Notes: a model not told the origin generated them from the sequence alone. A DNA stretch of 64,000 nucleotides from Laburnicola sp. R22_1 (GCA_014281115.1 JACONQ010000009.1:1364001-1428000), one strand, 5' to 3'. Shown: positions 34,412 to 45,480, counted from the first letter of the stretch. Made by a program: numbers and translations.

Positions 34412-35082
34412 TCAGAGTTTCGAGCTCGTACCAGCAAAGGCAATGCACTCAATCTCGACAGGGACGCCCTTGGGCAGCGCCTTGACCGCGACACAGCTGC
34501 GCGCCGGTTTATGCGCAAAGTACTTCTCGTACGTGGCGTTCATCTCGGAAAAGTTGGCCATGTCGTCGAGGAAGACGTTGACCTTTGCGGTTGCATCAGT
34601 GATCAGTGGCCAACCTTCTGTTGAAGGATTGGGGAGGGCTTGTACCTTGACTACGCGTGTAATGTCCGCACCGGCATCTTTAAGGATGGCTTTGATGCTC
34701 TCGCAGCACGCCGTCGTCTGGTCTGCTATGCTGCCTGTCACCAGGTTGCCCTCCTTATCCGCAGGGATGCAGCCGGATACGTAGATCTGACCACCAGCAA
34801 TGACAGCGTGCGACTAGCCATTCGGATCAGCAAGAGTCTGGAGCTCGGAAGCCAGCTGAGGGATGGCAGGTATCCTTGGGTTGAAGATGCGGGGTAAAGC
34901 ATGCATGATGGGCATTTGTTGAGAAAGGAAAGATGCATTGAAGAAGCAAGGAAGCGGTTGGGCGTACATAGGGTCCCGCAGCTGTACATATATTAGCAGA
35001 AGCTCAGCAAGGCCTATTGCGTGGGGGACGGGGGCATACGCGGCATGGCGTTCGCCGAGATGATCTTCTTGATGTCGGACAT
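34412..35082 (-). CDS. RidA/YjgF-family enamine/imine deaminase (four exons)
   Basis: The model joins 35082..35040, 34981..34968, 34813..34646 and 34582..34412 (131 aa, the usual RidA length). The second exon is only 14 nt, yet the joins give the family start ISANAMPPAGPYSHAVIAGGQ followed by IYVSGCIPADKEGNLV. Next come QTTACCESIKAILKDAGAD and, after a 63-nt intron, VVKVNVFLDDMANFSEMN, then the family's key Arg in KPARSCVAV and the Glu in VPVEIECIA. RidA hydrolyses reactive enamines such as 2-aminoacrylate made by PLP enzymes like threonine/serine dehydratase. It is often mitochondrial in yeasts (Mmf1) or cytosolic (Hmf1); no clear targeting peptide is visible here. Confidence 0.88.
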
Positions 35083-35660
35083 GGCTCTTGTGCGGGTGCT
35101 GGATGGGCGAAGGGGCAATGGAGCTGGGTGTTTGAGTTTGTGGGTGAGGAGAGAAGAGCGCGAGAGCTGGCGCAAGGTATACCGTGCGCGCTGCATGGAC
35201 AGATGGTACTGTTCAGGCAAGTGGAGGCTATTGTCGGCGGAGCAATCTGATGACACACTCACACTGCACAGAGGCCGCATCGGAGCGCTATCGCTTGTTG
35301 GCGCGGCCAGGAAAGGCAAGTGGGGGTGGAGAGGGGCAGCGGGTCCGAAATTTTCAGGATTCGCGTCGCATCGAGCACCGAGCTGTCACCGTGGAGCCAA
35401 GACGATAGCATAGCGAGACAGAGAGCAAAAGGAGCCAGAGTCACATTGTGCCGCCGCCGTCTATATACCGCTTGAACCATCCAGAGTGCCATCGGAATTA
35501 GGGGAAAGCCAAAAGCAAGACAGAGCCGCGTGAAGAGCAATCCAACCGCCGTCAGCCTACGACTACGACCCGGGCCCTAGGTAGTATGCCGTAGTATCGT
35601 GAAACCAACGCCTTCCCATGCAGGATGCTTCTATACCTCGATAGGGGTGAAGTTCCCAAG

Positions 35661-36422
35661 TTACTTTTCTTGGCTCGAGAGGAGCGTGTAGACGGGCGCG
35701 TCGAGCTTGGCGCGCCCTTGCAGGAAGTCGAGCTCGAGGATGAACACGAAGCCCAGCAGCGTGCCGCCGAGCTTCTTCACGAGCGAGCCTGCCGCTGCCG
35801 CCGAGCCGCCTGCGGAAAGTCAGTAGCGGTTCCCATTGAGACGGGTGCGGCGGCGTGGGTGCCTACCAGTCGCAATGATGTCGTCCACCACCAGCACCTT
35901 CTGCCCCGGCTTCACGCCGTCCGCCTGCATCTGGAAAAAGTCGGAGCCGTATTCCTTCTCGTACGCGGCCGTCTCGCAGGGCCCGGGCAGCTTGCCCTGC
36001 TTCCGCACGGGCGCGAAGCCTGCACCGAGCCGCAGCGCCAGACTGGGGCCGAACAGGAAGCCGCGTGCGTCCAGGCCGACGACCACGTCGGGCTTCTCGT
36101 ACGCCTGCGAGACGTGCAGCTCGAGGGCGCGCACCAGGTCCTCGTGCAGCTGGGGGTCGGCGAAGAGGGGCATGATGTCCTCGAAGAGGATGCCCGGCGA
36201 GGGGAAGTCCTGGAACTGGCGGAGGGCGCCCTTGAGCCTTATTTTAAGACTGGCGAGTTCGGCGGCGGCGGAGGGACCGGCGGCGGCGAGTCCTCCTTGG
36301 GGGGCATGGCTCGGGAGCGTGGGGTCGGGAGTCTGCGGCGGGGGGTTCTTGTGTGCGGGCGGGGAGCGCTCGGCCGTCGACGTGTTGGAGGGCTGGTGTC
36401 CGCTCGAGTGAACGTCGGACAT
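35661..36422 (-). CDS. APT1: Adenine phosphoribosyltransferase (purine salvage)
   Basis: The model joins 36422..35867 and 35809..35661 (234 aa). The 57-nt intron (GTAGGC to GCAG) splits the PRPP-binding motif, and splicing restores VLVVDDIIATGGS at about residues 177-189. The core starts near residue 58 (LKIRLKGALRQFQDFPSPGI, LFEDIMPLFADP) with the substrate loop VVVGLDARGFLFGP. The enzyme makes AMP from adenine and PRPP in the cytosol. About 50 Pro/Ser/Ala-rich residues precede the usual start, so the protein is longer than typical APRT (about 180 aa). A later start inside is possible but I see no Met before the core. It lies between ridA and the homoserine kinase-AIR synthetase gene, all on the minus strand. 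Confidence 0.92.
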
Positions 36423-36823
36423 GGTGGACCGAGGGGGGAGCTGGCCAGAAGTACTGGCGCGGGAGACAGCAAGGCTGGGGTGCGGCGTGAGAAATCCGGA
36501 TGCGCCTTGACCGCGCAAACAAAAAGAGTCTGGAAACGGGCCGGCCACCTGGGACCGCCACTCATGGCCGCCTCCGAGCGCGTTGCAGAGCGCGTTGGTG
36601 CGACTGTGCCATTGGCAACTCGCACCCTGTCGTCCAGCTGCTGACGAGGCCCCGATAAGCCGCCCCCCATACTCTCGCGACTCGATATGTGGATTCGCAA
36701 TGGATTCCGCGTCCCAACAAATGCGAAGCTCTCAAGACAGGACACACCCATTCGCCCCGACTTGATTATTGCGTCCAACTTTGTCACCGCTCTTCCGTGG
36801 CCGGGTGAATCACAGACTGTGTG

Positions 36824-36861
36824 CACCTCCTCGTGCTGTAGGCGCCTGCAGCCACCGAGTC
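36824..36861. repeat. 38-bp direct repeat, copy 1
   Basis: Matches 36988..37025 with one difference (G/A). The core is GGCGCCTGCAGCCACCGAG. The copies are 164 bp apart, upstream of APRT. Confidence 0.85.
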
Positions 36862-36987
36862 CCTGGCGGTTGTGGAGTCCTGTTACCCTCCAGAAGGCGG
36901 GAAGACTGCTGCATTACACCTCGATATGAGATACATAACCCGGCCGCCAGCCGTGTTGCAGCCCTTCCTTCTCCACAGTAAGCACGC

Positions 36988-37025
36988 CACCTCCTCGTAC
37001 TGTAGGCGCCTGCAGCCACCGAGTC
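36988..37025. repeat. 38-bp direct repeat, copy 2
   Basis: Second copy of 36824..36861 with one substitution. Confidence 0.85.
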
Positions 37026-37617
37026 GCAGGCGCTGTCGGTAGGCAGTACCGCTGCTTTGCCGCTCGTAGTGCCGTTCTGCTAGCCGCTCCCCGAGTGACA
37101 AATGGTCCACGGGCGAGACAACAAGGCACGTTTTGCATGTGGCTGACGAGCGGCAGGTTGGACGTTCAAGACATGGTGGCCCGTTTGGGCAAGGCGAACA
37201 CCAGGGTGCTCGATATGGCAAACCCGACGGCTTTCTAGACCACGGCAGGCCCATGGGAACTGCGAGTCATCCCACCTCATACAATATGGCGTCCATGCAA
37301 TATGCCGCTGATACAGCTAGTGAGGGAGGGAACGCCAGAGATATGGATTGTTGGATCGACTTGGTCGATCCACCGTCATCTAATCGCCAAATGTATCCTG
37401 TGAAACGTGCTTGCCTGTGGCACCCAAGCTGTCGAACCCCACACCAGAAGTCGGTCGACACCTCCGCAATCCACGCTCGAGATGGTTCCCCTCGTGCCAC
37501 TCTGTCCACTGCCCCACCAAGCCCTTCGCACATGTCTTTGTTTCCGGCGTGTAACGGCAACCCAGACCTTTGAAATAGCGGAAGTAAAGCAGTTGAACCT
37601 TACTTTGAACTTTTACC

Positions 37618-39750
37618 TCATCGCCAGACATCCATGTTTTGTACTATGCACTCCTCCGCCGTCTTCTTTACTAGTGATCCCACCCTGTACACCTGCTCTC
37701 CGTTTTCTTGGAGAAGGTCTGTCGCGGCTCCGACCTTCTCCTCGCTCACCACAAGAACCATACCGAGGCCGGTGTTAAATGTTCGGCAAAACTCCGCATC
37801 TTCGAGCCGCCCGGCTTCTTTTAGCCACTTGAAAACGTCCAGGACGGGCCATGTCTTTGCGTCGAGCTCCGCCGCAAGCGTGTCGGGCAACATGCGAGGG
37901 ATGTTCTCCAAGAGACCGCCTCCGGTGATGTGTGACATGCCCTTGATCAGCCCTTTTCGTGTTGCAGCCAGCAGCGGCTTGACGTAGATGCGCGTCGGTG
38001 TCAACAGACTGCCACCTACAGTCTCGTTAGCGCTCCAAGGCGCCGCGTCGTGGAACGAAAGTCCTTTCTTCTCGACAATCTTGCGAACAAGGGAGAATCC
38101 ATTCGAATGTACCCCGCTAGACGCAAGCCCCAAGAGCACATCACCCGGTACCATGGCAGCAGTGTCGGGCAAGATGGTCGCATCCTTCTTGATGGCACCG
38201 ATGGCACAGCCTCCTGCGTCGTACTCGCCTTGCTGGTATATCCCAGGCATCTCTGCGGTTTCACCGCCAACGAGAGCAGCACCAGATTGTCGACATCCAT
38301 TGGCCACTCCTTCCACAAACTTGGTGGCACTTTCGACGCTTAGCTTGCTGCAGGCATAGTAGTCAAGAAACATGAGCGGTTCGGCACCTTGCACAACCAA
38401 GTCATTGACGTTCATCGCGACCAAATCGATGCCAACGGTGTCATGCTTGCCCATCTCGAAGGCAATCTTGACTTTGGTGCCAATGCCGTCAATTGCGCCG
38501 ACTAATATCGGCGGCTCGGTGTAGCCAGCTGCTTCTAAGTCCAGGAGACCGCCAAAGCCGCCGATCTTGCCGTCGGCGCCAGGACGTTTCGTGGCAGCTG
38601 TCAAAGCTTTGATTCCTTTGACAAGATCGTTTCCTGCATCGATGCTCACTCCCGACGACGCGTACGTCAACGCCTCCTCCGACTGTACAGTCGCGTCTGC
38701 TGGCCGTGCCACAGTCGTTCCTTCCTCGGCAAGCTCGAGCAACTTCCAATCGCACGTGATTCCTTCCTTTTTGAATTCAGCCAACAGATGATCTGCTATG
38801 GAATCGAAGTTGCTAGTGGCCAAAGCCAGGATGGTAGGACCAGCACCGGATAGACATATGCCCAATAGCCCAGGGTGAGACTGCGGAGTGACCGACTGCA
38901 AGATCTGGGAGAGCCCGGGAATCAATCCGCTCCGGTACGGCTGATGGATCTTATCTTGCATAGCGGTGTAAATCATGCCAGGATCCGGCGGCGACTGGCC
39001 CAGGGCTGTCGTGAGGACAGCCAGTCTCTGCATGTTGAAGATGATGTCCTTGCGGGCGTAGGTGGCAGGCAGGACTTCGCGTGCCTTGGCCGTGGACACC
39101 TCAAACTGCGGTATTATGCATATGCACTTGATCTCGGGAGACCACTTGAACTTGGTGTAGTGTCCAATATCCTTGGGCGGCTGTGGCGGACGCAGACCCG
39201 TGTCCACGCCGCCCGCGGGCTCTGGCAGCACCTCGCTGAGGGGAATCTCTAGCCGCTCCGTGTCCTCGGGGGACAGTTCGTTGAGGTAGGTGCCAACAAA
39301 ACCGCCATACAATGCCGCGGCGACATTGTCCGGATGCCTCTCCTCCATGAGACAGTAGTCGAGCATCCTGGCCTTTGACAACTGGAGGCGGCCGACTTCG
39401 TTGGCCAGGTTGACGCCGGCCACGATGGCTGCAGCCGACGACCCGAGGCCTCGGCCGAGCGGTATGGGGTTCTTGACGTGGACGTGCGTTTCGGCGGGGA
39501 AGGCGCGGACGCCATGGCAGCGGAGGACGTAGACGGCGGTGCGGGTGATGAGGTTGTCTTCGGCGACGAGGGACACCGACTCGGCGTTGACGCCGTCGTA
39601 GGTTATGCGGCAGTTGAGCGAGTGCGACGACGAGGCCTGGTGGGTGACTGTGAGCTGCACCTCGAGGTACATGGCCAGGGCGAGGCCGATGACGTCGAAG
39701 CCGGGGCCAATGTTGGCCGACGAGCAGGGGACTCTGATGATGGTTGTCAT
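37618..39750 (-). CDS. Fusion of homoserine kinase with AIR synthetase (710 aa)
   Basis: One intronless frame. Residues 1-345 are a full-length homoserine kinase of the GHMP family: VPCSSANIGPGFDVIGLAL at the start, ATP loop PIPLGRGLGSSAAA (95-108), MEERHPDNVAAALYGG, and C-terminal GHMP motif GICLSGAGPTILAL (297-310). It ends WKLLELAEEGTTV like Thr1. After about 15 linker residues, 361-710 are a complete AIR synthetase (phosphoribosylformylglycinamidine cyclo-ligase): YASSGVSIDAGNDLV, RPGADGKIGGFGGLLDL, VGAIDGIGTKVKIA, LVAMNVNDLVVQGAEPLMFL, GGETAEMPGIY, SSGVHSNGFSLVR and HITGGGLLENIPRMLP. This half resembles the AIRS half of fungal Ade5,7, but the GAR synthetase half is absent. The two activities belong to threonine and purine synthesis. 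Start at 39750: no earlier Met gives family-like sequence. Confidence 0.93.
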   Translation of the reverse strand: MTTIIRVPCSSANIGPGFDVIGLALAMYLEVQLTVTHQASSSHSLNCRITYDGVNAESVSLVAEDNLITRTAVYVLRCHGVRAFPAETHVHVKNPIPLGRGLGSSAAAIVAGVNLANEVGRLQLSKARMLDYCLMEERHPDNVAAALYGGFVGTYLNELSPEDTERLEIPLSEVLPEPAGGVDTGLRPPQPPKDIGHYTKFKWSPEIKCICIIPQFEVSTAKAREVLPATYARKDIIFNMQRLAVLTTALGQSPPDPGMIYTAMQDKIHQPYRSGLIPGLSQILQSVTPQSHPGLLGICLSGAGPTILALATSNFDSIADHLLAEFKKEGITCDWKLLELAEEGTTVARPADATVQSEEALTYASSGVSIDAGNDLVKGIKALTAATKRPGADGKIGGFGGLLDLEAAGYTEPPILVGAIDGIGTKVKIAFEMGKHDTVGIDLVAMNVNDLVVQGAEPLMFLDYYACSKLSVESATKFVEGVANGCRQSGAALVGGETAEMPGIYQQGEYDAGGCAIGAIKKDATILPDTAAMVPGDVLLGLASSGVHSNGFSLVRKIVEKKGLSFHDAAPWSANETVGGSLLTPTRIYVKPLLAATRKGLIKGMSHITGGGLLENIPRMLPDTLAAELDAKTWPVLDVFKWLKEAGRLEDAEFCRTFNTGLGMVLVVSEEKVGAATDLLQENGEQVYRVGSLVKKTAEECIVQNMDVWR

Positions 39751-40534
39751 TGCGGTGCCTGGCTGCCCTCGGCGTGCGTGTGCGGCTGCGTGCGGGCGAA
39801 GCACAGGTGGTTCGAATAATTTGCCGGGCCCATGTTTTCCATGGGCGGGGTTGGACTCAGGGCTTTGGGGACCGATGTCGCGGGCGGTGGGGGCTGCACC
39901 GCCACCGCGCGCACCGCCACCGCTCAACCGACTGCTGCCCACATGCTGCTGCCCACATGCTGTTGCCCACATGCTGCTACTCTCGACTTCGAGTCTGCCG
40001 TTCAGAGTCAGCTACGTGATTCAACCCGAGAAGACGGGCCCTCTCCACACCATGACTCACTCACTCTACAGACGCACTCGCTGGCGCCTGGCGCCCTCAA
40101 CGCAAATAGGATATGACATGGTGAGCGTCGTCCACTCACAGGCGAGAGCACGATGCAGCCTTGCCCGCTCTTACACGTGCGCAAGCTCCAGAGGCGCCCT
40201 TCCGCCCTGGCCTCAGACTCAGCCGCCTAGGTCACCGGAATCGAGCCAGGCAGCAAGGTGAGACAGCTTTTAATACCGTCTGGCTACCGCCGGTATTCCC
40301 TCTTCACTTTCATTTCTCGAGTACCTACGCCGCTCCAACGTCACTTCGCTACGCACGGCCCTACGCCCTGCCCGCTCACCTTGCCAGCTCAGTCCTCACC
40401 GGCACCTGCTAGAAGGCAACTTTTGATTGTTTTCGAAGAAATCCACTCGACTGCGAGGGACCGAGTGCTGGCCCCATGCACACAAACTCACGGCTTATAC
40501 TCTCCTTGAACAGCACCTACCACCCGCAGTTACG
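39751..40534. other. Divergent promoter region of the fused gene and the AAA+ ATPase
   Basis: 784 bp. It contains three tandem 14-bp units at 39936..39977. Frames open on both strands here are due to base composition. Confidence 0.5.
39936..39977. repeat. Three tandem 14-bp units in the divergent promoter
   Basis: Unit TGCCCACATGCTGC repeated three times (the second ends in T). Each holds CACATG, an E-box-like hexamer, about 190-230 bp upstream of the fused gene's ATG. Confidence 0.75.
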
Positions 40535-42811
40535 ATGCCCTCATCTACGTCACCATTTCCCTTCCATCCCCCTCACTCGCCTTCGCTAGCGCCCTCTGTA
40601 CATGAAGATCAAGGGCCGAAATCCGCCAAAGTCACCAACGGCACCAACGGCACCATGGAAGGAGCGGCTGAGAATGGCACCAACGGCGCACAGAAGCCCG
40701 AGGAATCCGAGGATGAGGAGCCTTGCAAACCAGGCATGAAGACGGGCCTCAAGCATCTGTATTCGGGCAAGGAGGACGATAAGGGTCGTTATCAGTGGCA
40801 GGACAAAGTCCCAGATGACTTGGGCGTTGCCGCCGAGAATGACAAGACGGCCAAATGGTCGTTGCTTGTCCGGCATGTCAAGGTCTACAACGATCCGACT
40901 CGGGTTCTCGCCGTCCATTCCGTCGTGATCCAGAGCCCGTTGCTCAAAAAGCTGCTGGAGGGTGTCCTGAAGAACTACCCTGGCGTTACTGTAGGCCTCA
41001 ATCGCCTTGAGTTCGGCGGAAGATTTCAGCCTCTCATTCATCGATGGGAAGGCCTCCAATCAGCCATTGCTGAGCTTGGAGATGAGACCGAGGAGCAACG
41101 GACGACAAAGGAGCACGCGGCTCTCCTACAGGGTATCCTGAGGAAAGAGTTCAAAACTCTCATCGATACGTCCCACGATATGAAAAACAAGCGTGTTATG
41201 ACATATGAATATCTCTGGACACTCTTTGAACCTGGCGCGGTCATCTTTACGCGACGGGAAGGGCAAGAGACGGCCATGTTGGTAAAAGACACAAGGTATG
41301 GCGAGGACGCCCAAGGAAATCCTTGCTTCTGGGTTCTAGGCAAGCACGTCGACTGGGATGGCACTAGGTTCGGGATCGTCAAAACCAACACTTCTATTCC
41401 CGCTTTCGTTGGAACGCGGCCCATCTCTCAGCTGCGCGCCTATCCAATTGAATATCATGCAAACGCAGAGCAACTCAAGAAGAGACTGATCGAGCGGGGT
41501 GCAAAGGCAGAAGAGCTAGCTGGCGTCAACTACAGGGCGTATGAAGGTATGGGCTGGCGTGTAGGCGAACTGGGGACCAGGGAAAAGTACAATATCAAAG
41601 GACGCGTAAGTACCCGCTTCTATGATTTCACTGTTATGCTAACAACCGCAGGTCGTGATCGACACCTACGGCTGGAACAAATTTGAGCCTGTTAAGGCCA
41701 TCTACACGTCGCGCCTCGTCCAGAAGGAAACTACCAACGAGCTGCGTGGGGATAATCGCGAAGATGACGATGGCGAGGTGGCGGAGTATGAAGAGCCAAA
41801 CGACTGCGACTTCGACGATACTGACATGCCAATTGACGGCCATTTTGGGGACGAGGAGGATGCTTCGCAGCGGATACCTTTGACGACCGAGCAAAAGCTT
41901 CTCTGTTCGCCTCTGCTGCGCGGTTACAGCCTCAAGACCAAGATGTGGCTGAATCTCTTTGTCAATTGCGTCAAGGAGATCGAGTGGCAAACGGACGCGT
42001 TCGACCGACTTGTATTGCCGCAGGACTACAAAGAGCTTATTCTCGGCTTCACCCAATCACAACAGAAGCACCGCGAAGCATTCGACGACGTCGTCGAAGG
42101 TAAAGGCCGTGGGATGATCATTTTGCTCTGCGGCCCACCTGGTGTAGGCAAGACGCTCACTGCCGAAGCAGTCTCCGAGGAGATGAAGGTCCCGCTCTAC
42201 ATGATGAGTGCGGGTGACTTGGGTTTGGATCCTAGGCGCATCGAGTCCAAGCTCCTTGACATTTTAGCGATGTGTACCCGATGGAACAGTATCCTCCTGC
42301 TCGACGAGGCAGATGTATTCTTGGAAGAGCGTTCTCTTCACGAGCTGGAGAGGAACAAGATTGTGTCCATCTTCCTTCGTGGTAAGTATCAAACATATGC
42401 ACTTGTAAGCCAGACTAACTGGGTATGTGTGCAGTCCTAGAGTACTTTGAGGGTACGATGTTTCTCACGACGAACCGCGTTCAGGCCTTCGACCCGGCTT
42501 TCGCGTCCCGTATTCACATATCGCTCAACTATAAAGATTTGTCAACCAAGTCGCGACGAATGGTGTGGAAGAACTTCCTCGATTCCTATCCTGAAGAGCA
42601 CACGATTACCAACCGAGAACTCGACGAGCTCGCAAGCCGAGACATGAACGGCCGCCAAATCAAGAACATCCTCAAGATAGCCCGATTACTTGCCCAACGA
42701 AAGGATGCCAAGCTCAGTCACGATCATATCATCACGACGCTAGATGTGACGCAGCATCTGCACAACGAGACCCAGGTCACAGAGCGCACAAGAGGTACTT
42801 TGTATGGTTAG
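40535..42811 (+). CDS. AAA+ ATPase with N-terminal DUF7025-like region
   Basis: The model joins 40535..41605, 41652..42381 and 42435..42811 (725 aa). The introns are 46 and 53 nt (GTAAGT/GCAG at both) and keep the frame. The N-terminal 70 residues are disordered. Then comes the region typical of this fungal family (HVDWDGTRFGIVKTNTSIPAF, TRPISQLRAYPIEYH), an acidic insert, and one AAA module: Walker A GPPGVGKT (about 518-525), Walker B ILLLDEAD (about 571-578), sensor 1 FLTTNR, arginine-finger stretch AFDPAFASRIHISL, and a C-terminal lid with DMNGRQIKNILKIA. These ATPases are numerous in filamentous fungi; the substrate is unknown. It is divergent from the fused gene. Confidence 0.9.
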
Positions 42812-43273
42812 ATTGGTTTGCTAGCATGCACTGTTTGGATTTCTAGATACGGGTAAATCTTGCGAGTAGAAACCAGGAAGCGAATGAGCACCTACTAGTG
42901 ATATGGCGACGAGCACATCCGGGTCAGAATGGTATCACGTGACTATAACATTCGATGGGCAGGGCTGTTATACCGGCTCGCATTGTGAGACCGTGATTTT
43001 GAAACAGTGAACACCAAAAAGCCTCTATCTCTTTACGTCGCACCGTCACGCTTGCCCTATCTGTTTCCTGATAACGATTTGTTCCTGATCTGCGCGTACC
43101 CCGCATATTGCCGGTTCCAAGGATGCAACCCTTGCATCCCAGATACCGACTATGGTCATAACCCCTGCTCTCTCTCTGGATAAAATTTCGTTTCCCGCAT
43201 TGCTTTTTTAACAATGGCCGTGCTCTTGACGTCCTGTTCCCTACTTCCCTACTTGTGAGTTCAGCCCGTCGCC
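42812..43273. other. Intergenic, nothing recognised
   Basis: 462 bp between two plus-strand genes. An alternative first exon of the next gene could begin with ATG 43214. Confidence 0.4.
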
Positions 43274-45212
43274 ATGTTTGTCAGATCTCTTATACAACTC
43301 GGGTTACTTCTACGCTGGACAAGTCTGACGAGATGTGAGCCGCCGTTCAACAATCCAGCCGGTGTGGATGTTTGGTGCGGCAAGGCGTATCGAGAAACGG
43401 TATTTGCTCCAGCCTAGATTTTTACGCAACGGAACTTCTACTAAATAGCGCAATAGAACTCCTCGTTCGACCCCGGCGGCTGGCTCGAAGCACCCGAGAT
43501 TAACTCTCCTCCGTATCCTTTGCGCCTCTCGTTGCATGTATATCCTCGCTACAACTTCTATCTCACCAGCGAGAAGTCGGGTACGTAACTTGGGGCTGTG
43601 TTGTACATGTTCCACGCTCAGCTGACATGCGCGCTATTCCTTAGGCACTTTGATCGTCGACACACGTGTTTCTCATGTCGGAAACTTTGGCGGAATTTTT
43701 AAGAACTCGACATTTGACCCAGAGAAAGAGCCGAATGGGACAGAGCCCATTGCGTTTACGGAGCTGGTGCTGAAAGTGTACAACGAGCAAAAGACTTTAG
43801 TTGACGATGTGCGGATTCCTGTCAATGAGTCCGACATTCAAGTATCCTTTGATATACAAGGCGTGCAGGATGGGGATATGTATATTGCCATGGGAAGCAG
43901 CCCGGACTTCATTCAGACTTTCCAGACAACGACCATAATCCAAGTCCTTCCTGCGCGCAACGATACAGGCAGCATGTCCAGGATCGATCGGCTGAGTGGT
44001 GGATTGCACGTGCGCTCGCATATTACGAATGATGCCTGGAAATCGATCTTCCCGGTATCTTTCTACACGCGATGGGACTGGATATCCTGGGTCATCGATC
44101 CGGATAACCATCCCGTGCCGCCAAACCTCGCCTCAAACAATACCCAGGATCTCACTGAATTTCGTCAGCGCGGATACAACATCATCCATCCCGTGCCGCC
44201 GGGCGGTTGGAATCCATTCGACACCGACCTCTTCGATAGATTCCTTGCCATCTGTGATGACCTAGAGCTCTACGTCATGTACGACATGCGTCACACCTAC
44301 CTCAATCTCTCGTCGATCTCGTACCAACTGCCTCGCCTACAGAAACACCCTAGTCTACTCCTCTATTACACAGCCGACGAGCCCGACGGTTGGACAGACC
44401 CGCTCAGCGGCACGGAACTTGCCTACCGCCACATACAATCCCTCGACCCGTACCACCCGGTCTCTCTCGTGCTAAATTGCTATAATTTCTACTTTGAAGA
44501 GTACGCATCTGGTGCAGACATCATCATGGAAGACACGTACAACCTCATCAAATCCTCGAGCTTCAGCACGGTGTACAACACACCGTGTAACAGGACGTAC
44601 GGCGACTGTGGCTGCGATTTCTGCCATACGGGAGATGAGGCATATCCTGAGTATGTCGCTGAGCCGTTCTTAGATGTGGAAGAGAGGGTCGATCGACTTT
44701 ATGAGTACCAGAGGTGGACGGATAGTTCGTTTACGAAGCCGGTGTGGGGGGTGCCACAGTGGTTCTACGACGCGAATAGTTTCTGGTCGAGGTGGGCGAC
44801 GGGAGAAGAAGCCATCGTGATGGCACTACTTCGGGTTAATCACGGTGCAGTGGGTCTTGTGGGGTGGCTGTTCCCGACGAGTGAGGAGGTCGAGAAAGCG
44901 ACGACGGACCTTGCGATAGTGCTGACGCGGGAGGACGTCACGAATCTTCTGATCGATGCGCCACGGCAGCTTCTGCAGTCGGAGGTAACCCCTGCGCTTG
45001 ATACTGCGGTATGGATAGGAGAGGAAGAGATGCTCATCATCATCGTATATCCTGTGTTGGAGGCCGGACAGGGACAGATAATTAAGTTGCCGAGGAACAT
45101 AACAGGCGTGGATACGCTGTTGGGTAGTGAATGGGGATTCAAGAAAGATGGGCTTGAGACAGAAGGGCTGTTCCCGTTGGCAGTCTCTGTGCTGAAAGCC
45201 CGTCTGGCCTGA
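43274..45212 (+). CDS. Glycoside hydrolase-like protein, probably secreted
   Basis: The model joins 43274..43399, 43457..43580 and 43645..45212 (605 aa), with introns of 57 and 64 nt. The start has a short hydrophobic segment (LIQLGLLLRW) followed by CEPPFNNPAGVDVWCGKAYR. An alternative start at 43214 with one more intron gives MAVLLTSCSLLPYF, also signal-like. After a beta-rich N-terminal part (LHVYPRYNFYLTSEKSG, FDIQGVQDGDMYIAM) come TIM-barrel-like segments: SFYTRWDWISWV, LLLYYTADEPDGWTDP with an acidic pair, DIIMEDTYN and WGVPQWFYD. Several N-glycosylation sequons (NDT, NNT, NLS, NRT, NIT) and a Cys cluster (CNRTYGDCGCDFC) favour secretion. It matches fungal 'glycoside hydrolase subgroup catalytic core' proteins; the substrate is unknown. 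Confidence 0.78.
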
Positions 45213-45480
45213 TACTGAGGCTCAGGTCGCGATATGTAGTCAATCGACGGCAAGATGATCTGGTACAGATTCTTTTCAGGCGCTATCCCTTGTTTCACTC
45301 TTATCGCACATATTGGGAAGTTGACGAAGCGCGCTCGCGCCTTCCTATTCTTATGAGTCGGCAGTGAAAGAGTAAGGCACGACACGACACGCTTGACGTA
45401 CCCTAGAAACCGCACCCCGTCCCCATCAACACACCACCCCAACAGCCTCAACTTTTACTTATCTCGCATTCCCAAAAAGC

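Larger units (their letters stand above)
36423..37617. other. Intergenic, 1.2 kb, with a long direct repeat
   Basis: Lies between the APRT start and the end of the fused gene. Frames are open only because the region is GC-rich. It contains a 38-bp direct repeat at 36824..36861 and 36988..37025 and may serve as the APRT promoter. Confidence 0.5.

Noticed and set aside
35625..36644. Plus-strand frame of 339 codons across APRT
   Set aside because: It is antisense to APRT, Arg/Gly/Glu-rich owing to high GC, and the minus strand carries a recognised enzyme with a proper intron.
38875..39252. Plus-strand frames antisense to the fused gene
   Set aside because: They have no family features and lie fully inside the HSK-AIRS coding region.
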